Part shown: in pieces, positions 23,760 to 33,904 of the stretch | How positions within the stretch are numbered: position 1 is the first letter of the stretch | Layout of the letters: each line of letters starts with the position of its first letter | Assembly (NCBI RefSeq): GCF_050624435.1 | Contig: NC_134537.1 | Coordinates: 124,596,086-124,660,085 of the forward strand | Length of the DNA: 64,000 bases | Direction: 5' to 3' | Origin: Tenrec ecaudatus | Taxonomy: Eukaryota > Chordata > Mammalia > Afrosoricida > Tenrecidae | Made by a program: the position numbers and the translations under genes | The notes under the pieces: model-generated | Seen by the model: only the letters and a program-made list of their open reading frames with translations | What the model was told of the DNA's origin: nothing | The model's database searches: none

Positions 23760-24600
23760 GGACCTTCTGACATTCACTGTGGCCTTTCTTTCTTTTGCAT
23801 GACCTTAGCTCCTTTCATGTATGATGGTCTTAATGCCATCCCATGACTCGCCAGGTCTTCTGCCATTATTGCTTAATGCATCAAATCTGATCTTGAAATA
23901 TTCCCTAAATTCAGATGGTAAATATGCAAGATCGTATTTTGGTTGTCATGAACTGGTTGTAATTTTCTTCAATTTCAACCTGAACTTATATATGAACAAC
24001 TGATAGTCTGATGCACAGGGAACTCCTTGCCTTATTTTGGCTGCTAATATTGAGCTTCTCTATCATATTTTCCCACAGTGGTAGTCAACTTGATTCCATT
24101 ATATTCCACAGGTATAATTTCTATTTATGTTGGTGAAAGATGGTATTTGTAATCAAGACTTTGATGGTTTTGAACAATTCAATCATGTCATCTCCAGCTT
24201 CGTTTCTATCACCAAGGCCCTATTTTCCAACTACTAATCCTCTCTCTGTTTCTAACTTTGCCATTCAAATCACCAATAATTATCAATGTATCTTGATTGC
24301 ATGTTTGATCAATTTAGGCCTGAGGGTAATAGAATTCTTCAATTTCCTCAGCCCTGCCTTTAGTGATGGATATGAAAATTTGAATAAGAGTTGTATTAAC
24401 TGGACTTCCTTGTTAGTATATAGATATTGGCCTATCACAGATACTATTGTACTTAAGGTAGATCTTGAAGTGTTCCTTGTCAATGAATGCTGTGCCCTTC
24501 CCCTTGAATGTCATATCCAGCATAGTAAACTACATGATTTTTCTGTTCCAAATGGCCAATACCAGTTCATTTCAGCACATCGAAATGCCTAGGATACACA
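23760..24600 (-). mobile_element. RTE-like LINE, endonuclease part, antisense
   Basis: Reading on the minus strand from 24600, the sequence follows the RTE endonuclease region (TGAACTGGTATTGGCCATTT, ATTGATAATTATTGG, and CATATATAAGTTCAGG toward its end). Many stops are present. The 150-residue plus-strand frame at 24140-24592 is the antisense of this relic and not a gene. It lies head to tail against the rearranged RTE copy that begins at 24605. Confidence 0.75.
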
Positions 24601-24604
24601 GTTG

Positions 24605-26925
24605 AATGCCGTGGCATAATCAATACAGCACAAGGAACACCTTTCTGGTGTTCTCTGCTTTGAACCCATTTGACATCAGCAGTGATATTCCCCCTGACAG
24701 GTTCTCCTCTGAATCCTGCTTGAATTTCTGGCAGCTCACTCTCGATGTATTGCTAGAAACATCTTAAAATTTCTTCAGCAAAATTTTACTCACATGTGGT
24801 ATTAGTGAGCTTTTTCAATAATTTCTATATTCTGTTGGGCCACTTTCTTTAGAATGGATAGAAATACAGATTTCTCCCTGTTGGATGACCAGGTAACGGT
24901 CGATTTTCTTGACACAGATAAAGAATACATCCAATGCTGAAACAGTTCATTGAAACCCTTCCACTGGTATTCAATTGGTATTCTTTATGTTTTTATAATG
25001 TCTCCTGTACAATGCACATGTCTTGATCGCCTCCCATCTCCTGAAGTAGCTGAACAACAACCAATTCCCTTCGGTACACTGACTATGTATAGTCCTTGCA
25101 TCTCCTTCTCATGCGCCCTGCATTGTTCAACAATGGCTGTGTGGATCATAACAAACTATGGAGACCGTTGAGAAAGACAGACATTCCAGAACAATTCATG
25201 GTGCTCATGCAGATGTTGTGCATAGACCATGAGGGAGTGGTGTGAACAGAAGGGGACACAGGACAGTTAAAAAGCAGGAAAGGTGTGCAGCAGGGTTGTG
25301 TCCTTCCACCATACTTATGCAATGTGTATGCTGAACAATAATCTGATAAAATGGACTATCTAAAGAAGACATCAGGAAGACTCAACAGCCTGTCATAAGC
25401 AGATGACAAAATCTTTCTTTCTGAAAGCTAAGAGAATGTCAACCACTTACTGATGAAGATCAATAACTGCAGCCTTCAGTTGCAATGTAAAAAAAAAAAA
25501 GAAAATTTCTCACAACTGGACCAATTGAGCATCTCATGATAAACAAAGAAGAGACTGAAGTTGTCCAAGCGTTCATCTTGCTTGGGTCCACAATCAGTGC
25601 TCGTGGAAGCAGCAGTCAATACATCAAACAAGGCGCCGCACCGGGCAGATCTGCTGCACAAGACCTCTTTCACGTGTCAAAGAGCAAGGGTGCCACTCTG
25701 AGAATGAAGGTGTGTCTGACCCATAGTAGTTTCAGTTGCACCAGAGGCATGCGAAACCTGGAACGTGAATAAAGACACTGCAGAAGAATGGATCTCTTCC
25801 AATTCTTGGAAAAGAATATTGCATGAACCATGGAATTCCAGTAAGACAAATACATCTCTCTTGGAAAAAGTGCAGCCAGAAGGTTATTTATTTTAAACAT
25901 TTTATTGAGGGCCTGCACAGCTCTTTTAACAACCCATCCATCCATTGTAACAAGCACATTTGTAAATATGTTGCCATCATTATTTTCTAGACATTTACTT
26001 TCTATTGAGCCATTCGTGTCAGTTCCTCTCTCCACCCCACCCCCCGTGACCCCTTGAAAAATTATAAATGATTTTCATATCTTACAATGACCACTATCTC
26101 CCTTCGCCCCCAGTTTCTGGTGTTCATCCCCCTTGGGATGTGGGGGATTGTGGTTATGTGTCGATCATCATGATCAGTTCCCCCTTCCTCCCTCCTCTCC
26201 GCATCTTTCCCCTCCCCTCCTGGTATTGCTACTCCTATTCCTGGATTCCATGTGTCATGAGCTCTTATCTCTATCTGTACCGGTGCACATGCTCTGGTCT
26301 AATCTGTAGTGAAAGGCAAAACTAGGGTCATGATACTGGGGGGTGAGGAAGCCTCACAGAACCAGAGGAGTGGTGTGCATTTCATTGGTGCTTAACTGCA
26401 CCTCGAATGACTCATCCCTTCCCTGTGACCCCTCTTTGAGGGGATGTCCAATTGTCTACAGATGAGCTTTGGGTCTCTGCTCCGACTCCTTGTTGTCAAC
26501 AATATGGTTTTTGTTAGTTTGTAAGTTTGTGGTCACCTAATGCCTGTTACCTGGTCCCAGCGACACCTCATGATCACAGACTGGTGTGGTTCTTCCATGT
26601 GGGCTTGTTGCTTCTTTGCCAAATGGCTACTGGTTTAACCTCGAGCCAGAATGTTCTTTAGAAGTGAGGCCGGCAAGACTTCATCTCATGTACTTTGGAC
26701 ATGTTGTCAGGAAGGTCCCCTACCCGGAAACAGGTATCATGCTTCATAAAGTGGAGAGGCAGAGAAAAGATGATCTTCTGCGAGACAGACGGACATAGTG
26801 ACTTCAAGGATTGGCTCTAACATGACCGCTGTGAGGACGGTACCTGCTCAGGTATGTTTCACTCTGTTGTACTGAGGGTCACTATTAGCGGCAAATGACT
26901 TATACCACCACCTAACAACAGAAAC
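24605..26925 (+). mobile_element. RTE-like LINE with inverted 5' segment, split by a LINE tail insertion
   Basis: 24605-25127 is the reverse transcriptase region in antisense; 25128 onward is the same protein in sense, resuming at almost the same element position (GCATTCAACTGTGTATCC on the inverted side, GCTGTGTGGATCATAAC on the sense side). The polymerase active-site region is at 25400-25410, where the expected ADDT block reads as a degenerate ADDKI. The 3' part is interrupted at 25882-26643 and then continues with CTTTGGACATGTTGTCAGGA to the tail CACCTAACAACAG near 26925. The layout fits twin-primed (5'-inverted) retrotransposition. Confidence 0.75.
25882..26643 (-). mobile_element. LINE 3'-end repeat inserted in RTE copy
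   Basis: Antisense copy of the LINE tail family, about 760 bp. AGCCAGAA flanks it on both sides (25874-25881 and 26644-26651), and joining the two flanks restores the RTE order, so the insertion is younger than the host RTE copy. The 121-residue minus frame at 25670-26035 crosses the boundary and is not a gene. Confidence 0.88.
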
Positions 26926-26934
26926 TACCTGGGG

Positions 26935-29900
26935 TAGAACACTCCATGTCCCACTTCATTGTGTTAACTTCCCAAGCTTTTAGATTCACACTCCATCCAT
27001 TCCATGTTCTGATTATTAATGGATGTTTGCAGCTATTTCTGCTCATTTTCAGTCATGGTCCATCAGCAAATGAAGGTCCCCAAAGTTTTATTTCATTCAT
27101 GTTATTAAGGAGGTAGCTAAAGCGGTAGCTCTTCCCCAGTAATATTTTGAATGTTTTCCAATCTTCTAGGACAATATGTGACATTGTTATGCTGATCTTC
27201 GTAAGGTTTTCAGACTCTGATCCTGCAGAATCAGACAGCTTATACCTTCTTAGTCTGGAAACTCCAATGAAACCTGTTCACCACGGGGGACAGTACTTGA
27301 AATACTGGTGGTACCACTACCAGCATCACAGTAACACCCAAACTGCAGCAGTTCAGCAAGCTGACTGTTGAAATGACATCATGACCATAATATATGAAGA
27401 AAGCAAGAGATCACCAAAGAGACAAGAAAGAAAGAAAAAAAACCAAAGTGGATGTCAAAAGAGGTTCTTAAACTTGCTATTGAACACAGAGTAGCTAAAG
27501 CTAATGGAAGAAATGTTAAGGCAAAGCGTTGAGCAGAAAATTTCAAAGGGCAGCTTGAAAAGACAAAGTAAGATATTATAATAAAACGTGCAAAGACCTG
27601 GAGTTAGCCAAAATGAAAGAACATTCTCAGCATATCTCAAGCAGAAAAAAAAAGGTAAAAAATTCAAGCCTCAAGTTGCAGTATTGAAAGATTCTAGGGG
27701 CAAATACTGAATGATGCTGGTAGCATCAAAAGAAGATGGAATGAATACAAAGAATCACTGTATCAAAAAGAACTGGTTCACATCCAACCATTTCAGGAGA
27801 CAGTTGATGACCATGAATCACTGGTACTGAAGAAATACATCTAAGCTTCACTTGAGGCATTAGGAAAAACCACAGCTCCAGGAATTAATGGAATATCAAC
27901 TGAAATGTTTCAACAAGCTGATGCAGCAGTAGAAGCACTCCCTAGTCTATGCCATGACTTGGATGGCAGCGACATGCTCTGCTGACATAAAAGCATCACA
28001 TTTCTTCACACGCAAAGAAAGGTAACCCAACAGAATGTGGAAGTGATCAAATATCATTTTTAGCAAATGCAAGTAAAATTTTGCTGAAGACCACTAAATC
28101 ATATGCAGCAGTTCTTGGGAAGGAACTACCAAAAATTCAAGTCAGATTTAGAAGAGGATGTGGAATGAGGGGTATCACTGTTGATATGAGTTAGATCTTG
28201 GCTGAACTCAAAGAACACCAGAAGGATATTTACTTGTGTTTTATTGACTAGACAAAGGCATTCAACAGTATATATCATAGCAAGCTCTGGATATCATTAA
28301 GAAAAATGGACATTCTAGAACATTTTACTGTGCTGTTGCGGAATCTATACACAGACCAAATGCAATCATTCAAAGAGAACAAGAGGTTACTGCATGATTT
28401 AAAATCAGGAGAGGTGTGCATCAGGGTGGTATCCCTGATTTTCCCTATATCATTCAATCTGTATGCTATAAAAGTAATCAAAGAAGCTAGACTATATGAA
28501 GAACAAAATATGGGGATTGAAGAAAGGCTTGCTAGTAGCCTGGCATCACCTTGCTTGATGAAAGGAGGACTTGAAGCACTTGCTAAAGAAAGTCAAAGTT
28601 TATAGTCTTCAGTATGGATTGCGACGCAATGTAAAACAAAAATGAATATCCTCATAAATAAACCAACAGACATCAACTTGATAAGTGAAAAGACTGGAGT
28701 TGTTAAGAATTTCGTTTTTCTTGGATTCACAATCAACATTCATGGAAGCAGTGACCGGGAAATTAAATGATGCGGTGCATCGGGCAAGTCTGATGCATCT
28801 CTTTAAAATGTCAAAGAACAAGGCTGTCACTTTGAGGACTAAGGTGCACTTGGCCCAACCCAAGGTATCTTCAACAGCCTTATAAACATGTGCAAACTGA
28901 CAATGAATGCATAAAGAAGACTGGAGAAGAATCGATGCATTTGAATTTTGATTTGGGTGAAGAATATTGGAAATACCATGAACTGACAGAACAACAACAA
29001 AAACCCCTTTTGGAGAAAATGGAGCCAGAATGGTCCTTAGAAGTAATAATGGTTACTCCCTCAATGCAAAAACATTTTGTTCTAATAACCTGGCATTCTA
29101 TGACGCTCACCTTCCTGACACAATCACTGAAGACAAAGCTGGTACATAAGCAAATGTGGTGAAGAAAGCTGATGGTGCCTGGTTATCAAAAGATATAGTG
29201 TTTGTGGTCTTAAAGGCTTGAAGACACACAGGTGGCCATCTAGCTGAGAAGCAACAAAGCCCACATGGAAGAATCATGCCAGCCTGTGTGATCCTGAAGT
29301 GTTGATGGGATCAGATATCAGGCATCAAAGACCCAAAACAAAAAATCATATCAATGTGAATGAGAGGGAGGACAGAGTGGAGACCCAATGCCCATCTGTA
29401 GACAACTGGACATGCCCTCACAGAAGGGTCACAAGGAAGAGACAAGTCAGTCAGGGTGCAGTATAGCACCAATGAAACATAAGTCAGACAGGGTGCAGTA
29501 TAGCACCCATGAAACATACAAGTTTCCTCTAATACTTTAATGCTTACCACCCCCCTTCCTCCCCCCCCACCCCGAACCACACTATCATGATCCCAATTCT
29601 ACCTTACAAATCTAGCTAGGCCAGAGCATGTATACAGGTACAGATAAGAGCTGGAAATACAGGGAATCCAGGACAGATAAACTCCTCAGGATCAATAATG
29701 AGAGTAGCGATACAGGGAGGGGAAGGGGAGGTAGAGGAAGAAAGGGGGAACTGATCACAATGGTCTGCATATAACTCCCTCCCTGGGGGATGTATAACCA
29801 AAAAGTGGGTAAAGGGAGACATCGGTCAGTGTAAGACATGAAAAAAAAAATAGTAATTTATAAATTCTCAAGGGTGAGGGAAGGAGGGTGAGGGAATGGG

Positions 29901-30315
29901 GGAGGGGGATGAGGAGCTGATACCAAGGGCTCAAGTGGAAAGAAAATGTTTTTAAAATGATCATGGCAACAAATGTACAAATGTGCTTGACACAATGATG
30001 CATGTATGGATTGTGATAAGAGCTGTATGGGCCCCCAATAAAATTATTTTTTTTTAAAGAAGTAAGGATGGCAAGGTTTTGCCTCACACACTTTGGGCAT
30101 TTTATCAGGATAGAACGGTCCAGGGAAAAGGCCATGATGCTTGGTAGAGGTTTCATGAGAGAAATGCCCTCCAAACGAAGTACTGACACAATGGCTGCAA
30201 CCATGGGCTCAATCATAATAACTGGGAAGATGGGCAGGTCTGGACAGAGCTTTGCTCCCTTGTACAGAGGATCACCATCAATCAGCGTTGGCTCCATGAC
30301 CCTGAATGGTAACAA
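26935..30315 (+). mobile_element. RTE-like LINE with inverted 5' UTR, interrupted by a LINE tail
   Basis: 26935-27371 is the RTE 5' UTR in antisense (compare the same sequence at 975-1108). From 27372 the sense strand runs through the linker and reverse transcriptase: CCAGGAATTAATGGAATATC at 27878, TTGTGTTTTATTGAC at about 28236 and AATCTGTATGCTATAAA at 28457. It is split at 29047-30057 and then continues through CACAATGGCTGCAACCATGG to a tail near 30315. Frames are broken throughout. Inverted 5' plus sense 3' with missing sequence at the joint is the pattern of twin priming. Confidence 0.78.
29047..30057 (+). mobile_element. Longest copy of the LINE 3'-end repeat
   Basis: About 1.0 kb, sense, ending in CCCCCAATAAAATTA and a T/A-rich tail. 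AGAAGTAA duplicates the target at 29039-29046 and 30058-30065, exactly inside the RTE C-terminal region. This copy shows the 3' end layout most fully: AAGGCTTGAAGACACACAGG, then an AGGGTGCAGTATAGCACC block duplicated at 29453-29512, then G-rich purine tracts and the AATAAA signal. The G-rich 3' part is typical of L1 3' UTRs, but no ORF2 is included, so the family is inferred. The 205-residue minus frame at 29755-30372 lies across it and is not a gene. Confidence 0.85.
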
Positions 30316-31437
30316 GTTGCGCAGGCAGTTTTCAGCAAGCTGGTAATCTACAGATGGGCCATTCAAACCCACGCAGAGGTTACAACAAGAGAAAAGTTCT
30401 CATGATGTGCTTCTCTGATGATGACAGCCAAGCGAACGCCCAGTTTGCAGAAGGCTATGGATGGCAGTGGAAGCCCAACATCCATTTGCAGGATCCCACG
30501 TGGATTAAGCGTCTGGTGAATCCCCTCTGATCTTAGTTGAGGGATGAGAATAGCCATGCTAATCAGACTGGGAGCACTGCAGCCTCGATTATGGCTGATC
30601 TCCCTTTCGACCCATTGCAAAGATGTTTCAGTTAAAAAAAAAGTGAAGAGGAAATACATGTGGGTAAGCTCCCGGTGAGCCCCCTTGGACCACAGGCCAG
30701 GGATGTGAAGAGCTTTGTTATCATGCAGAGCACGTTGGTAAGCGAATGGTCGCAGATGAAGGGAGGCTAAAATTTAGCACCCCAATTGATAGATGACCCC
30801 TCCCAGGGGCACGGACAACAGAAAAGTGGGTGAAGGGAGACAGCAGATGATGTAAGATATGAAAATAATAATTTATAATTTATCAAGGGTTCATTAGTCA
30901 GGGAGGGTGGGGGAAGCAAGGAAAAATGAGCTGATATAAAATGCTCAAGTAAAAAGAAAATGCTTTGACAACGATGATGGCAACATATGTACCAATGTGC
31001 TTGACACAATGGATGGATGGATGAATTGTGACAAGAGGTGTAAGATCTCCCAATAAAAGTATTTAATAAAAAAATTTTAGCACCCTATAATTTGATCTCC
31101 CTTGTGATCCATTTAAATCTATTCTAGTTTTAATATATTCTGCTTTCATTTCTATTGAAGTTTTTATCTGTTTTACTTTGTTATTGATTTTTGTGTGTTT
31201 CTGTGTATGAAATCCAGGATACACAAATATATGGAGACACTAACTGGATTAATGGCTACTTAGGGGTAATGCTGAGAAGGTTGGGGAAATTTGGGACCTA
31301 ATAACGATGAATAAAAGAATGAAGAAAATGTTCTAGAACTGATTGTGTTGATGATGTACACAAGTCTTCTTGATGTAACTGAACTATTGAATTGTATAAT
31401 ATGTGAATTACGTACCAATAAAATTGTTGAAAAAACA
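30316..31437 (+). repeat. Unidentified retroposed unit with poly-A end, split by LINE tail
   Basis: The unit runs from about 30316 to 30782, is interrupted by a LINE tail, and resumes at 31086. It ends ATTACGTACCAATAAAATTG followed by an A-rich AAACAAACAAAC tail. The second half (GGATTAATGGCTACTTAGGG) looks like another LINE 3' UTR. The first half contains a 74-codon frame (30306-30530) that I cannot match to a family. It could be an old LINE end or a processed retrocopy. Confidence 0.45.
30783..31075 (+). mobile_element. LINE 3'-end repeat, 293 bp
   Basis: Sense copy ending CTCCCAATAAAAGTATTT. The target duplication TTTAGCACCC is at 30773-30782 and 31076-31085. A GGAT repeat lies at 31009-31021. 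Confidence 0.88.
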
Positions 31438-31447
31438 AACAAACAAT

Positions 31448-31532
31448 ACCCAAGAAAACTCTACGGAGTGGTTCTACTCTGTAACACATGGGGTTGCCTT
31501 GAATTGGATTCTACTTGATAACCACCAACAGT
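31448..31532 (+). repeat. AfroSINE 3' half
   Basis: Sense fragment with CTACGGAGTGGTTCTACTCT and TTGAATTGGATTCTACTTG. The tRNA-related head is missing. Confidence 0.6.
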
Positions 31533-31784
31533 AAGTTAAAGTACAGCATGCCCAGTATATATGAATTACCAATGAACATATTATTAGAAGGGGCTTCATG
31601 GAAGTCAAACATTATCCTCTTGCATGCTATTACTTTTTGTTTCATTGTCACATGTATTTTACAAGAAAGCAGAAATCTTTTAATATTTCTCTATATAACA
31701 CATAGATATCTCAAATAAGCACAGAGTATTGTCTTTAAAAAGTTTATGAAAAATGGAATTAAAGGATAAGGAATTAAAAATAGA

Positions 31785-32915
31785 AATTATTTTTTTCATT
31801 ATAAGCTCCATCAAGACATTTTAGCAAGAGATGAAACCAGCCATTTATTCCATTCCTAAAGAATTGAGGGTCTTGATAATTGAATTGTCAATGCTGTGAT
31901 TTTTACATTATTAACTGAAGAAAAACAAGTGCCTTTTAAGATTTTTTTTTTTATGATTAGGAAACAAAAAGAAGTGAAAAGGGACCAAAACAGAACTGTA
32001 AGCTGATGACGTCCCATCAACAGAAAGTGGCTCTTGTTGGTGAAACGAAGGAGGAGGACCATAGGAGGAGGCTTTGGTGACACTTCCTCGGGCGTTTTTC
32101 TGCTAAAATTTTGGACAGCTTTCTCAAAACGCTCATGATGGTGATGTTATCATTCTTTGCCCTTCCAAAAAGCCAGCTAGAAAACTCTCTCTACAGCATT
32201 CCCCCATGACCTTTTCTCTTGACCAGACCACATTTGCTTTGACTGGACTGTGGCCGCCTCTTGGCCGCCATGGCTGATAGCACTTTGCTTTCCGGAGTGG
32301 GTCAGTAGAGCCATGTACCACCTCCTGCTACGGTTCTTCAGAGAATTGCTTCAAATGATCCTACTTGTTTACAATTTGTATGGAAAGATCTCTTGTCTGT
32401 AGCTGATTTGAGGACAACAGTTTCGGCACTCAATGAGTAGAAAGCTTGTTCTACTGTAGTTTTTCCATCAGAAATGTGCATGCAAAAGCAATTGTGAGGT
32501 CTATGGTGTTGTCCTTTGTTTCTGCTGTTCACTGTTAATATTCTTCAATTAGTACATGAATAAGATGAAATTTGTCCTTGAAAATTGCTACAGTCTCCTG
32601 CGATGGGTTTTGTCTTCAACATGCTCCCATCCCTTCTTAAATCGAGTTGCCCGTTTGTAAATTGTTGATTTCCTTGGGACATGGTCTTCATCAACTTTCC
32701 ATAAAGCATCATGACCCCACTGTTCCTCTACCAAAGTTTCACCATAAGCTTGCCGTCCTTCTTGCTTCAGTTTCAGCAGAATTTGTGTTGCTCTAATATG
32801 GGCTCTTGTCCAAGTACCCCAAATGACATCCCATTCAGTGATGTTATGTAACCAGTTCATGAGGTTTCTTGGGTGCAAACATTTTTTTAAAACCATGCAT
32901 TTTTGCTTCACAATG
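31785..32915 (-). pseudogene. Ancient mariner-like transposase relic
   Basis: On the minus strand two parts of a mariner-family transposase are visible in order. Near 32590-32760 is the DNA-binding part, with STIYKRATRFKKGWEHVEDK resembling the mariner helix-turn-helix end and its W...VED motif. Near 31790-32080 is the C-terminal part, with LKGTCFSSVNNVKITAL and a following WNKWL-like block. The catalytic core in between is degraded by stops and frameshifts. Mariner transposases cut and paste at TA sites; this copy cannot encode one. The match is by recognition of conserved blocks, and the terminal repeats were not located. Confidence 0.62.
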
Positions 32916-33046
32916 CTGTGTCCATGAATTTTTAAAGATCCCTCTCTATATTTAAAATGGTAGCAGCCAGTGATTCATTAGGGTTTTGATGACTCAACTT
33001 GTAGCTGCCTTTCATACAAGTGTTGGAGAACACAGTTGAGTAGAAA

Positions 33047-33594
33047 TGTGTGGTAGTTACATAATCTGGTGTCAATTTGGGACTTGAGAGGATTAAGAGT
33101 GTAGGGGTGGACTCTAGCCCGTTGATCAAGTCATAGCCAATGAGGCCTCGGTGGGGGCACGTGCTTTCTCCTGGGGATTCTGGGAACTCCTGGACTTCCT
33201 CCTTGGAGGCAGGAGACACACTCTCTCAGCTCACTCCCTGAAAGACTCTCAGCTGATAAGACACATGGAGCTATATGCTAGACCTCTGGAGCCGGAGAAG
33301 CCACGTGGAGAACCCTGCCAGAGCTGAGATGCTTGCAAAGCCACTGGATCCACAAGACTTCCCACCCACTGGCCTGTGATCTTCCTACATTTGGCGTCAT
33401 TGTATGTGTTTCGTGAGTCAGAAGAGGATTTTATTATTGGTATTGGACATATGGGCTAATATCAGACTTTTGGACTTGATCTGGACTGAGTTGGGATATT
33501 TTCTCAATATTCAATTGCTCTTGTATATAAACCTCTTTCTTATACACATGAGTCTCTTATGAATTTGGTTCTCTAGTCTACTCAGATTAACACA
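33047..33594 (-). mobile_element. Solo-LTR-like repeat, copy B, with GAAA target duplication
   Basis: Inverted relative to copy A at 9121-9614. On the minus strand it runs from TGTGTTAATCTGAGTAGACT to AACTACCACACA. GAAA flanks both sides (33043-33046 and 33595-33598), which supports insertion as an LTR element of 548 bp. AATAAAATCC lies in its first half on the minus strand. No retroviral genes are attached. Confidence 0.7.
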
Positions 33595-33731
33595 GAAAGA
33601 GCCTGAAAGGGCACAATCACCTGTTTCCAAAAAGGATAAGGCAGCATTAACGTGAAATACAAAACATTAAAACTCAACTTTAGTTATCAATAACTGGAAA
33701 CAGGAAAGAGTTAAAACATTCTAAAAAGTCA

Positions 33732-33904
33732 AACCAAACTCACTGCCATCGAGTCGATGCTGACTCATAGCGACCTATAGGACAGGGTAGAACTGCCCAC
33801 TGTAAATGTCCAAGACTGTAGCTGCCTCAGGGCATCTGGTGGTTTCAAACTGCAGAGCTTACAGACTGCTGCCCAATGAGTAACCACGACACCACCCATG
33901 GCTC
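33732..33904 (-). repeat. AfroSINE, well preserved 3' half
   Basis: Antisense copy with an almost ideal tail (ACTCACTGCCATCGAGTCGA), and the tRNA-related end CACCACCCATGGCTCCT. A short internal deletion removes part of the middle. Confidence 0.88.

Noticed and set aside
29755-30372. 205-residue minus-strand frame
   Set aside because: It is antisense to a LINE tail and an RTE C-terminus and crosses their insertion boundary.
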